From NCBI RefSeq assembly GCF_947568225.1, contig NZ_CANOOQ010000001.1, forward strand, positions 2,857,859 through 2,921,858: a stretch of 64,000 nt of DNA, given 5' to 3'. Shown here piece after piece: positions 35,245-43,122 of this stretch. The notes under the pieces were generated by a model. It was not told the origin of the DNA, ran no database searches, and saw nothing but the letters and a program-made list of their open reading frames with translations. Each line of letters starts with the position of its first letter. Position 1 is the stretch's first letter. The position numbers and the translations under genes were made by a program. This DNA comes from Faecalispora anaeroviscerum. Lineage in GTDB: Bacteria > Bacillota > Clostridia > Oscillospirales > Acutalibacteraceae.

Positions 35245-36111
35245 ATGTGGATTTTGTTCGCGTTCGGGTCGGCTTTGTTTGCCGGTATGACCGCTGTTCT
35301 TGCAAAGGTAGGGCTGCAAAAGGTAGATTCCGATCTGGCCACGGCCCTGCGCACAGTGATTGTGCTGCTGTTTTCGTGGCTGATGGTCTTTCTGGTTGGC
35401 TCCGAATGCGCGCTCACGCTTGTTTCGGGGCGCAGTCTGGTGTTCCTGATTTTGTCCGGCGGCGCGACCGGGGCTTCCTGGTTGTGCTATTTTAAGGCGT
35501 TGCAGCTTGGTTCTGTCAATCGAGTGACACCGATTGATAAAAGCAGCACGATTTTAACCATCCTGCTGGCGTTTCTGTTTCTGAATGAGGTGCCCGGAGT
35601 TTGGAAGCTAACCGGTCTTGCGCTGCTGGCTGCTGGAACGGTTCTGATGGTTCAGCGCCCGGGCGAGACGGAGGCAGAACGGCCCTCCACCGGGAAGTCG
35701 TGGGCCTTTTATGCCGTGCTTTCCGCGGTGTTTGCCGCTCTGACCTCGATTTTGGCCAAGGTGGGAATCCAGGGGGTTGAATCAAATCTCGGCACGGCAA
35801 TCCGCACGATTGTTGTTTTGGTCATGGCATGGGGGATTGTGCTGCTGCGAAAAAAACAGGAGCATCTGCATACGATTGATCGCCGCAGCTGGCTTTTTAT
35901 CGTGTTCTCCGGTCTTGCGACAGGATTTTCCTGGCTGTGCTATTACCGGGCATTGCAGGAGGGCCCGGCCAGCGTCGTTGTGCCGATCGACAAGTTAAGC
36001 ATTCTAGTGACGATTGCTTTTTCACGCATGTTTTTGCAGGAGCACCTGCCGAAAAAGGCGCTGGTTGGCCTGCTGCTAATCATTGGCGGAACTCTTTTGA
36101 TGCTGCTTTAA
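35245..36111 (+). CDS. EamA/DMT-superfamily transporter
   Basis: A 288-residue inner-membrane transporter with ten hydrophobic helices in two repeats of about 140 residues. The repeat signature VTPIDKSSTILTILLAFLFLNE in the first half is matched by VVPIDKLSILVTIAFSRMFLQE in the second, showing the internal duplication. The start ATG at 35245 has GGGAG about 9 bases upstream; the longer frame from 35131 runs through the structured leader and is rejected. Usually metabolite or drug export; the substrate is unknown. Confidence 0.9.
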   Translation: MWILFAFGSALFAGMTAVLAKVGLQKVDSDLATALRTVIVLLFSWLMVFLVGSECALTLVSGRSLVFLILSGGATGASWLCYFKALQLGSVNRVTPIDKSSTILTILLAFLFLNEVPGVWKLTGLALLAAGTVLMVQRPGETEAERPSTGKSWAFYAVLSAVFAALTSILAKVGIQGVESNLGTAIRTIVVLVMAWGIVLLRKKQEHLHTIDRRSWLFIVFSGLATGFSWLCYYRALQEGPASVVVPIDKLSILVTIAFSRMFLQEHLPKKALVGLLLIIGGTLLMLL

Positions 36112-36131
36112 ACAGTCATAAGTCAAAAATT

Positions 36132-36175
36132 GCCACCTGCCGCAAAATACCACGGCAGGTGGCTCTTGTGTTTTC
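36132..36175 (+). terminator. Terminator of the EamA gene
   Basis: An 11-bp stem (36132-36142 with 36153-36163), followed by TCTTGTGTTTT. Confidence 0.8.
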
Positions 36176-36242
36176 ATAGGCAGGACGAGTGGGTTTGTAG
36201 AAACGACTCAATCACCGCTTCCTTTTAGGTGTGGTTTTTAAA

Positions 36243-36271
36243 TCGACAGGAACGATCTTAGCGGGTATAAT
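36243..36271 (+). promoter_or_regulatory. Promoter of the MBL-fold hydrolase gene
   Basis: TCGACA (36243-36248), a 17-base spacer, then TATAAT (36266-36271), 84 bases before the start codon. The -35 is one base off consensus. Confidence 0.75.
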
Positions 36272-36354
36272 AAAGATCATTATAGGCGACGGGCGGAGCA
36301 GCCGAATTTACTACAAAAGGCTCCGTTTGTATCAACAGAGGGGAAAGAGGGAAT

Positions 36355-37047
36355 ATGAATCAATTCACAATATTAAACATTAGCGCTCAGTTTGGGGAGC
36401 TTTGTAGTGTCATTCACCCGGTGGTTTTACAGGATGATGCTCACCTGGTTCTGGTAGACTGCGGCTATGTCGGCTTTCTGCCCCAAATGGAGCAGGCTCT
36501 GGCGGAAAACGGCTTTTCTGCCGGGGATTTGACCCATATTCTGATTACCCATCAGGATCATGACCACATGGGCGCGCTGGCGGAGTTTAAAAGCAAATAC
36601 CCGAGCATTCAGGTGGTGGCAGGCAGGGAGGAGGCCCCGTATATTTCCGGTGCAAAAAAGTCCCTGCGCCTTGCGCAGGCCGAAGCCATGCAGGAGCAGC
36701 TTCCGCCGGAGCAGCAGGAATTTGGGCGGGCATTCTGCGCGCTTTTAAAAAGTGTACAGCCCGCTCCGGTAGAGCTTGAGGTAAACGACGGCGATGTTCT
36801 GGACTGGTGCGGCGGCTGCACCGTGCTTGCGACGCCGGGACATACGCCGGGGCATATCTCGCTGTATGTACGGGAGCTTCATACGCTGATTACAGGTGAT
36901 GCCGTAGCGCTGGAAGACGGCGCGCCGGTGATCGCAAACCCGCAGTTTACTCTGGACCTGGTACAGGCGCAGGAATCGATGCAAAAGGTTCTGGGGTACG
37001 GCGCAAAAGAGCTGGTCTGTTACCATGGCGGCCGGTGGATTCTTTAA
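36355..37047 (+). CDS. MBL-fold metallo-hydrolase
   Basis: A 230-residue metallo-beta-lactamase-fold enzyme with a dinuclear metal site: THQDHDHMG (H-x-D-H-D-H variant, about residues 63-71), GHTPGH (about 163) and LITGDAV (about 183). The C-terminal His is in CYHGG. No signal peptide, so cytoplasmic. It resembles the small hydrolases grouped with glyoxalase II and quorum-quenching lactonases, but nothing pins down the substrate. The ribosome binding site is AGAGGGA. Confidence 0.9.
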   Translation: MNQFTILNISAQFGELCSVIHPVVLQDDAHLVLVDCGYVGFLPQMEQALAENGFSAGDLTHILITHQDHDHMGALAEFKSKYPSIQVVAGREEAPYISGAKKSLRLAQAEAMQEQLPPEQQEFGRAFCALLKSVQPAPVELEVNDGDVLDWCGGCTVLATPGHTPGHISLYVRELHTLITGDAVALEDGAPVIANPQFTLDLVQAQESMQKVLGYGAKELVCYHGGRWIL

Positions 37048-37499
37048 GACGGACGCGCAGGGTAACCATGGTACCGCGCTGGTTGCCTCGGCGTTTACCC
37101 GGAGCAGGGCAGAACGGGTGGTGAAGCATATTTGCCCTCCGGCCGATTTTTTCACAACAAAGGAAAAGCAGCGTGATCCGAAAGAGTTCGGACTCACGCT
37201 GCTTATTTTGATTTCTTCTTTGGGGCCTTGGTCTGTCGGGCAACAGTCAAGGTGTTCTGGCGGTAGAGAAAGGAACAGAGCTTCTTACTTGACATTGATA
37301 TTCCCAGGCAGGCTGCTCGGGCGATTCCCGCGCGGATTTTGCAAGGGAGTTTGTGTGCAAAAAGCTACTAAAGGGAGCTTGTCTACCCCAGAGTCTCTTT
37401 CTCTTTAAGATAAGAATACAGTAAAAATATGTGCAAGATGTTTATAAAATATGAAATTTTTTATAACAAAAAGATTCTTATTTTTTAAAAGCTTAGTAA
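37048..37499. other. Intergenic region between convergent genes with one terminator
   Basis: About 450 bases. A strong terminator at 37166-37204 belongs to the MBL gene. The rest shows only a TTGACATTGAT sequence at about 37288 and AT-rich DNA before the end of the Eis-type gene; no gene or clear terminator for the latter was found. Confidence 0.5.
37166..37210 (+). terminator. Terminator of the MBL-fold hydrolase gene
   Basis: A long stem AAGCAGCGTGA-CCGAA against TTCGG-TCACGCTGCTT (about 37166-37204), followed by ATTTTGATTTC. Confidence 0.8.
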
Positions 37500-38711
37500 T
37501 TAAAAATAATCGGAAAAGTAGGGTGTTTGCTGCTCAATGGCGTCCTCCAGCAAGTCCACCGTTTCGGGGCTGCAGTGAATCCGGCCAATTTTGTGCAGGT
37601 AGTCGGGCCGCTTGTAGCCAAGGAGCATGGTTGTCATGGTTTGAATGTCGGTTCTGTCAATGCTCTGTTCCGTGCTGCGCGTGATGCTCCCCCGGCCCTC
37701 CGGAGTGATTTTCAGCGTGAACACGCCCTGGTTCCACGAAAGCATTGGGTCGTCGAGCGTGAAGGTCCATTCGCGCACACCGGTATCCGGTTTGAAAGGG
37801 TACCGGGTGATGAACTGCTCGATATCGACGATGCGAGCCATAATGTAGGGAGAAATCGACTCCTTAATGTCCGCGTCCTCCAGCAGGAACGCCAGTGGTT
37901 CATCGGTGTAAATGTCGCCGACCACCTTCGAGATCATCGAAAAATGTGCGCTGATAAAATTCCACAGGCCGCTGCGGGCCGCTTCGTCCACAAAGATCAT
38001 GTCTTTAATGCGGAAAATCTCGTCTGAAATCCAGTACAGCACGTAGCCGTCCGGTTCGCCTTTTTCGTTGTAATAGATCGCCGCCATCAAATCATCCAAA
38101 TCCCACCGCCAGTATTCGTCCCAGGCAAGGTCGTCGCGCAGCATGGCACCGTGCGTCTGCATCGCATAGCGGTGGTAGGCCCGACGCAGCTCCTTGCTTT
38201 CCGGGTCCACGCGCTCCACCTCACCGGGTACCTGCTTGTTTTTTGGCAGCTGGTAATCGTTGATTTCATAGGTAATGCGGTCAGAGATAATCTCCCATCC
38301 CTTTCTGCGGTAGTAAGGGATGGAGTAAGGGAACAAATAAGAAATGGACTGCTTTTTGTTCCTCATATTTTCCAGTGCCTGATAGAGCAGCTTGTGCATC
38401 AGTCCCTGATTCGAATATTCCGGGTAGGTGCCCACTCCGGTCAGGCCGCCCATGTCGTAGGTGCGGTCGAAAATACGCACCTGAAACGGGTACACCGCCA
38501 CCTGTGAAATCAGCTTGTCGCCGTCGAACCACCCAAGCACATCGGCCTGCTGCAGCACCGGGAATTTGGTTTTCATAATTTCTTCGTCTTCCCAACCGGT
38601 CTGGTGCAGCTCACGGTCTGTGACCTGAAACACATACCTCAGCAGCTGATTGTATTGCTCCAGGTGCTTTACGCTCACCGACTTCATTTTCAGCTGTTTT
38701 CTTCTGCTCAT
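37500..38711 (-). CDS. Eis-like GNAT acetyltransferase
   Basis: A 403-residue N-acetyltransferase of the Eis group. It has a GNAT acetyl-CoA site in the first 150 residues (VGTYPEYSNQGLMHKLL), a second degenerate GNAT fold, then a sterol-carrier-like C-terminal domain. It ends in YFSDYF; in Eis the C-terminal carboxylate takes part in catalysis. Eis proteins acetylate amines such as aminoglycosides or lysines. AAGGAG precedes the ATG. It lies 111 bases after an aldo/keto reductase gene on the same strand, possibly one transcript. Confidence 0.9.
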   Translation of the reverse strand: MSRRKQLKMKSVSVKHLEQYNQLLRYVFQVTDRELHQTGWEDEEIMKTKFPVLQQADVLGWFDGDKLISQVAVYPFQVRIFDRTYDMGGLTGVGTYPEYSNQGLMHKLLYQALENMRNKKQSISYLFPYSIPYYRRKGWEIISDRITYEINDYQLPKNKQVPGEVERVDPESKELRRAYHRYAMQTHGAMLRDDLAWDEYWRWDLDDLMAAIYYNEKGEPDGYVLYWISDEIFRIKDMIFVDEAARSGLWNFISAHFSMISKVVGDIYTDEPLAFLLEDADIKESISPYIMARIVDIEQFITRYPFKPDTGVREWTFTLDDPMLSWNQGVFTLKITPEGRGSITRSTEQSIDRTDIQTMTTMLLGYKRPDYLHKIGRIHCSPETVDLLEDAIEQQTPYFSDYF

Positions 38712-38822
38712 AATACGACTCCTTTTAAGGGCGGGCGATTCCCGCCGTAACGGTTATTCCGGTAATCCCCTTGGGGTGTGGCCGGTACTCTCCGCCATGC
38801 TCCGGAAAATTGAATCACGCGC

Positions 38823-39653
38823 TTACAGCATATCCAGCTCGGCTTTTTCTGTTGGCGGGGGAAAGTCTTTGTCGATTCTACGCAAATCCTCCGGCGTCAG
38901 CCGGATGCTCAGGCTGGCCAGATTTTCTGCCACATGCTTTGCGGTAGAAGCCTTCGGGATGGCGATGACATTTTCCTGCCGGACCAGAAACGCCAGCATG
39001 ACCTGATAAACGGAGGACTTCTTCTCCGCGGCAATCTCGCGGAGCGCTGCACTTGCCGCGATGGCACTGCGGTAACACGCGCTGTGCGCCAGAGGAGAAT
39101 AGGCCATGAGAGGCACATGGTGTTCGCAAAGCCAAGGGAGAAGATCATACTCTACTCCGCGTGAAGCAATGTGGTACAGCACCTGATTCGCACCGCAGGC
39201 ATCCCCACCCGGCACGCTCCAAAGCTCTTCCATATCGGCAACGTCAAAGTTCGAAACACCCCAGCGCTGGATGCAACCCTCCCGCTGCAGCTCCTCAAAG
39301 GCTGAAACGGTTTCTTCCAGCGGTACACTGCCACGCCAGTGCAGCAGGTACAGATCGAGAGTATCGGTGCCCAGCCTGCGCAAGGAAGCATGGCACGCTT
39401 CCTTCATCTTTTTTCGGGATGCGTTGTGCGGGTAAACCTTAGAAACCAGGTACAAAGAATCCCGGCGCACCGGGCGGATCACCTCGCCCACCAAAGCTTC
39501 TGCGCTGCCGCTGCCATACATTTCAGCGGTATCAATCAGCGTCAGGCCGTTTTCTATTCCGAAAGAGAGCGCCCGGTGTTCTTCCGGGCCGGGGGAGCGG
39601 TTCTCCGCCATCTGCCAGGTGCCCATTCCTAGTTTGTAGTCGCTCAGCTCCAT
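38823..39653 (-). CDS. Aldo/keto reductase
   Basis: A 276-residue AKR with the tetrad Asp and Tyr in LIDTAEMYGSG, Lys in LVSKVYP and His in YLLHWRG. AIPKAS-type cofactor binding (VIAIPKASTAKHVAENL) is near the C terminus. It is more like the YdjG/tas-type subgroup than the AKR at 34.2 kb. It probably shares a transcript with the downstream Eis-type gene. Confidence 0.92.
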   Translation of the reverse strand: MELSDYKLGMGTWQMAENRSPGPEEHRALSFGIENGLTLIDTAEMYGSGSAEALVGEVIRPVRRDSLYLVSKVYPHNASRKKMKEACHASLRRLGTDTLDLYLLHWRGSVPLEETVSAFEELQREGCIQRWGVSNFDVADMEELWSVPGGDACGANQVLYHIASRGVEYDLLPWLCEHHVPLMAYSPLAHSACYRSAIAASAALREIAAEKKSSVYQVMLAFLVRQENVIAIPKASTAKHVAENLASLSIRLTPEDLRRIDKDFPPPTEKAELDML

Positions 39654-39734
39654 GTTTTTCGTTCCTCTCTTTCTGTTGGTACCATCAGGAGTAATCTGGT
39701 TCTAGACATTACAGCTTTAAAAATAGACTTTACG

Positions 39735-39763
39735 ATTCTTCCCCGCTTAAGACGGGGAAGAAT
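39735..39763. repeat. Perfect 11-bp hairpin, ATTCTTCCCCG type
   Basis: Arms 39735-39745 and 39753-39763 with a 7-base loop, followed by smaller inverted repeats (GCTCC/GGAGC, GAAAAG/CTTTTC to about 39790). The core resembles the hairpin at 22169-22205. It may also weakly terminate the minus-strand merR gene. Confidence 0.45.
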
Positions 39764-39879
39764 GGCTGCTCCATGAAAAGGAGCTTTTCAAGTGATTTGA
39801 TTCTATTATAACCCCGCTCGGGTAGTCTTCGTCAATTATAAAATGGAAGGATCAGGGAAAAACTTTTCTAGCGCTTCGC

Positions 39880-40710
39880 TTATGCTTTTATGTTATCTTT
39901 GCAAGCTGTTTCCACCGGAATCTGAATCTCTGTGAAAAACTCCTGCGGCAGAATTGTGTCGCGATTGTCGATCAGGTACAGCTCAAACGGATCACCGGTT
40001 ACCCGCAGATGCTTTGCTTCGGCATGGTGCAGCGCTTCGCGGATTTTACCGGGGCTTTGGGTGTATTCCCCCCGGTAGCAGTACGTCAGGTATGGCCCGG
40101 CAGGCAGAGTAAAGTCAGCCTCCTGATCGCCCGGCGGCAGCAAAAAGAACACGGAACGGAACACGTTTTCCAGACCTTTCTTCAAATCCTCACGGGAAAC
40201 CTGCGCGCCGATTGCCTGATTCCCGAAATCCTGAATGCGGCTTTCATGCGTTTGGTGCAGCTTTTTAATGGCGAAATCCATTTCCTCGTCGCGGGTGATG
40301 TATTCGTTCAGCCGCAGGCAGGGCCGCGCGGGGAATTCCTTTACCTCAAACACACCCGGTGAAATGCGCTGTGCCTCGGTGAGGGAACAAATGCGTTTTT
40401 GCAGAGATTGCTCCCGGCCTTTCAGCTCCTGCAGCTGTCGGTGCAGGAGCTGGCGCTCCTCCTCCAGCATTGTCAGCGTATGGTCGATGCTCTGGTGCTC
40501 CAGATATTCCCGAATCTGCGGCACAGAAAAATTGAGCCGGCGCAGGTCGCGCAGAATGCTCAGCTTGTAAATATCCTTGAGGCCGTACATGCGGTAGCCG
40601 TTTTTGGCGCGGCGGGGCCGCAGCACGCCGATCTTTTCATAGTAGCGCAGCGAATCCGCGCCGATTCCGTACAGCTTTGCAATTTCACTGATTTTATAAA
40701 ATTCCTTCAT
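39880..40710 (-). CDS. MerR-family regulator with GyrI-like ligand domain
   Basis: A 276-residue regulator. The N-terminal MerR winged helix is in YKISEIAKLYGIGADSLRYYEKIGVLRP. A coiled-coil dimerisation helix (about 85-115) follows, then a GyrI/BmrR-like effector-binding domain with the FELYLIDNRDT segment near the end. Such proteins activate drug-efflux or redox genes when they bind hydrophobic cations. The ATG at 40710 follows AAAGGAG; the longer frame from 40800 begins without one. It is divergent from the YitT-type gene. Confidence 0.92.
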   Translation of the reverse strand: MKEFYKISEIAKLYGIGADSLRYYEKIGVLRPRRAKNGYRMYGLKDIYKLSILRDLRRLNFSVPQIREYLEHQSIDHTLTMLEEERQLLHRQLQELKGREQSLQKRICSLTEAQRISPGVFEVKEFPARPCLRLNEYITRDEEMDFAIKKLHQTHESRIQDFGNQAIGAQVSREDLKKGLENVFRSVFFLLPPGDQEADFTLPAGPYLTYCYRGEYTQSPGKIREALHHAEAKHLRVTGDPFELYLIDNRDTILPQEFFTEIQIPVETACKDNIKA

Positions 40711-40845
40711 CGCAGCGGCTCCTTTCGGACAAACGGAACTTGACATTCGTATTGTACCAGAGTTTATACTGAAAAGGTAGTCAAAGCGGAAAATAGCCAA
40801 TGCTCTTTATATTGAATGCGCGCTTGCTCAGAAAGGCAGATTAGG

Positions 40846-41601
40846 ATGACGGTTATGAATAGATTAAAAGCTCTTTATCAAAAAAACAAGGAATTGTTTA
40901 CCACAAAGCGGATGTTGTTGATTATGCTCGGCACCGCGGTCGGTTCCTTTGGTATTACGAATATTCATCAAAGGGTGGATATTACCGAGGGCGGCGTGTT
41001 GGGTCTGGTTCTTCTGTTGAATCATTGGACGGGCCTTTCTCCGTCCGTTCTCTCGCCAATGCTGGATCTTTTGTGCTACGCTTTGGCATTCCGGCTGCTG
41101 GGGTGGGATTTTATCAAGGTTTCCGCGGTTTCCACTGTCAGCCTGGCGGCGTTTTTCCGGCTGTGGGAGCAATTTCCGCCCATGCTGCCCGATCTGTCCG
41201 CTTATCCGCTTCCCGCGGCAATTTTGGGCGGACTGTTCGTCGGCACCGCCTGCGGCCTGATTTTGCAGCAGGGCGGCTCGAGCGGCGGAGATGACGCACT
41301 GGCGCTTGCCATTTCTAAGGTGACGCGCTGCCGGATAGCGCGGGCCTACCTCGCAACGGACATCAGCGTGCTGTTGTTTTCTCTTTCTTATATTCCGCTG
41401 GGGCGCATTGCTTATTCACTCGTGACGGTAACGGTGTCGTCATTTCTGATCGACTTTATTCACAACGCAGGCCGCAGTCCGGCTCTTCAGGAAGAGACAG
41501 GCTACGAGCAAGGGGAGGCTTCGGAAGCAGCTGAAGTGACGGGAAACGCTCAGGAGCCGGACTCCTTTGAGCAGGAGCTGGAGGAAATGACGGAGTGTTG
41601 A
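40846..41601 (+). CDS. YitT-family membrane protein
   Basis: A membrane protein of about 251 residues with five or six hydrophobic helices, matching the YitT/DUF161 group (GSFGITNIHQRVDITEGGVLG, LGGLFVGTACGLILQQGGSSGGDDALAL). It has an acidic cytoplasmic tail rich in Glu (about 215-251). The function of the family is unknown; a transporter is likely. The ATG at 40846 follows AAAGG; another at 40855 is possible, and 40816 is less likely. It is divergent from merR and followed by a terminator. Confidence 0.85.
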   Translation: MTVMNRLKALYQKNKELFTTKRMLLIMLGTAVGSFGITNIHQRVDITEGGVLGLVLLLNHWTGLSPSVLSPMLDLLCYALAFRLLGWDFIKVSAVSTVSLAAFFRLWEQFPPMLPDLSAYPLPAAILGGLFVGTACGLILQQGGSSGGDDALALAISKVTRCRIARAYLATDISVLLFSLSYIPLGRIAYSLVTVTVSSFLIDFIHNAGRSPALQEETGYEQGEASEAAEVTGNAQEPDSFEQELEEMTEC

Positions 41602-41622
41602 TCGGGCATGCCCGATCTTTTT
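41600..41622 (+). terminator. Terminator of the YitT-type gene
   Basis: A GATCGGGC/GCCCGATC stem (41600-41617) followed by five T, overlapping the stop codon region. Confidence 0.88.
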
Positions 41623-41765
41623 GGGAGTGGAACCCCTTGGCTGGCCGCTCAGTAGAGGCAACAGCAAATTATGTGAATAATTTATCAAACGACAACAAAG
41701 ACCAATTACTCTAATTTATGGTAATTGCACCAGATGAAGTGTGTGTATTTTGTATATTTTTTAGC

Positions 41766-41794
41766 TTGTGTTAAAAACGAAAACAGGGTATAAT
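41766..41794 (+). promoter_or_regulatory. Promoter of glpP
   Basis: TTGTGT (41766-41771), a 17-base spacer, then a perfect TATAAT (41789-41794). Confidence 0.7.
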
Positions 41795-41843
41795 GCTTAA
41801 AAGATAAGAAATGCATTGTGTATAGGTACCAAATGTCTGCGTT

Positions 41844-41882
41844 GAGAATTGTGACGTGCAGAAAGCGGCCTGGCCGTTTTTT
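41844..41882 (+). promoter_or_regulatory. glpP leader: GlpP-type antitermination motif plus hairpin
   Basis: GAGAATTGTGA at 41844-41854, followed by the hairpin CGGC-ctg-GCCG and TTTTTT (about 41865-41882). It is the same layout as the leaders of glpK and the glpA-like gene, so GlpP probably controls its own transcription. Confidence 0.5.
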
Positions 41883-41976
41883 GTGCGCTTTTTTATTCAG
41901 TTTTCCTTTTCTTTCGCATATAAATGATATAAGACAAAGCGCACGGAAAATTGAAATGAAACCATGAGGTAGCAAA

Positions 41977-42543
41977 ATGAACCAGGAATTTATAGAAGCA
42001 CTGGAACGAAACCCTGTCATTGCGGCGATCTTTGACTCTTCCGATCTGGATGAGGCACTTCAGTCGCCATGTGAAGTAATCTTCCTTTTGTCCGGGAACA
42101 TCTGTGAATTAAAAGGACTGATCCATAAGGTACATGAAGCGGGAAAGATGATGTATGTACATATCGATCTGCTGGAGGGAGTAGCCAACGACCGCAGCGG
42201 AATTCAGTTTTTGAAAACATATTTTTGTCCTGACGGAGTAATTACGACCAAGGCTGTTGTAGCAAAGCACGCGAGGGAAGTGGGTGTGTTCGTCATTCAG
42301 CGCTTTTTCCTTCTCGATTCCAAATCCTACGAAACCGTTCATAAAACCGTAAAGAACAGCGATGTAGACGCGATTGAAATTTTACCGGGAATCTTGCCGG
42401 AAATCATTCATCAGATCAGCCAATGTTCGTCTGTTCCTGTCATTGCGGGCGGGCTGATCCGTACCAAAAAGAACGCAATGGACAGCTTGGCCATGGGGGC
42501 CATGGGGGTTTCCACCAGCTGCAAAAAGCTCTGGAACATGTAG
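41977..42543 (+). CDS. glpP: Glycerol-3-phosphate responsive antiterminator
   Basis: A 188-residue RNA-binding antiterminator with a TIM-barrel-like fold. It matches GlpP over its whole length: FIEALERNPVIAAIFDSSDLDEAL, IFLLSGNICELKGLI, HIDLLEGVANDRSGIQFL, PDGVITTK, IEILPGILPEII and PVIAGGLI. In Bacillus subtilis the protein binds glycerol-3-phosphate and the glpD leader RNA to prevent termination. It is the first gene of the glycerol region, and three matching leader motifs are present (own leader, glpK side, glpA-like gene). Confidence 0.95.
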   Translation: MNQEFIEALERNPVIAAIFDSSDLDEALQSPCEVIFLLSGNICELKGLIHKVHEAGKMMYVHIDLLEGVANDRSGIQFLKTYFCPDGVITTKAVVAKHAREVGVFVIQRFFLLDSKSYETVHKTVKNSDVDAIEILPGILPEIIHQISQCSSVPVIAGGLIRTKKNAMDSLAMGAMGVSTSCKKLWNM

Positions 42544-42600
42544 CGTATTGCTTTGAATAGAAAGCCAAGAGAATCCATTTAAAAATTGAATATAAATTGC

Positions 42601-42659
42601 GAGAAATGAGAGCAGCAAAAAGGGAAGGGGATACCCCTTTGGTTTTGTTGCTCTTTTTT
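42601..42659 (+). promoter_or_regulatory. glpK-side leader: GAGAAATGAGA motif overlapping a terminator
   Basis: GAGAAATGAGA (42601-42611) overlaps the first arm of a 12-bp terminator stem (42609-42620 with 42643-42654). The inner AAGGGG/CCCCTT stem and six T follow. The overlap is what an antitermination protein needs. It ends glpP transcripts or gates transcription into glpK-glpF. Confidence 0.7.
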
Positions 42660-42742
42660 GCTACTCAATCAACACAACAGAGGCCCCGCGTTTGTAGAAC
42701 AAACGCACAAAATATAAAAACATGGAAATAGGAGGCATCGGT

Positions 42743-42847
42743 ATGAAGGATGACGGATGTTCCAAACTGGGGTGCGGCATTGATCTGGTAGGCGCATCAT
42801 ACGGCAAGAGGGGAGGCAGTGTAATGCTGGCAAACCTTATGGTGTAG
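42743..42847 (+). CDS. Possible 34-residue peptide ahead of glpK
   Basis: ATG at 42743, 7 bases after a perfect AGGAGG (42730-42735), gives MKDDGCSKLGCGIDLVGASY and ends LANLMV. It is Gly-rich with two Cys and has no recognised relatives. The quality of the initiation site suggests it is translated, perhaps as a leader peptide; it may also be the 5' end of a decayed gene. Confidence 0.35.
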   Translation: MKDDGCSKLGCGIDLVGASYGKRGGSVMLANLMV

Positions 42848-42872
42848 GTTTACGGCGAGCCGCTGATGGCCT

Positions 42873-43103
42873 GTGTGCGTCGGCAAAGAAAATCTGACGT
42901 ACGATCAGTTCGCCGCAGCCAAGACGTTTTATCGTTCGGTTGTGGGGAAATCCGCTGACAATGTTCTGTCAACGGGAATCTTGACACCCGGAAAAGCAGT
43001 GACCAGCGCCTATTACTATGATTGTGATGGAAGGCAAGGCCTTTCGGAAAGCCGCCTCTTGGGTGGCGCGATACAAAAAGAGCTACGTACGAGGTTGAAT
43101 TAA
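42873..43103 (+). pseudogene. Unrecognised 76-codon frame, possible gene remnant
   Basis: An open frame from a GTG at 42873 with no ribosome binding site, ending 19 bases before glpK. It reads like real protein (LTYDQFAAAKTFYRSVVGKS), in a different frame from the small peptide upstream. The two may be pieces of one frameshifted gene. I do not recognise a family. Confidence 0.3.
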
Positions 43104-43122
43104 CAGAAGGAGGAGTTTGTAA

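Larger units (their letters stand above)
42660..43122 (+). other. Leader between the glp terminator and glpK
   Basis: About 460 bases before glpK. It contains two small open frames of unknown function (listed separately), the first with a strong ribosome binding site. No second promoter is evident, so glpK is probably reached by read-through from the leader. Confidence 0.4.

Noticed and set aside
37025..37408. 127-codon frame after the MBL-fold gene
   Set aside because: It starts inside the previous gene in another frame and runs through a strong terminator.
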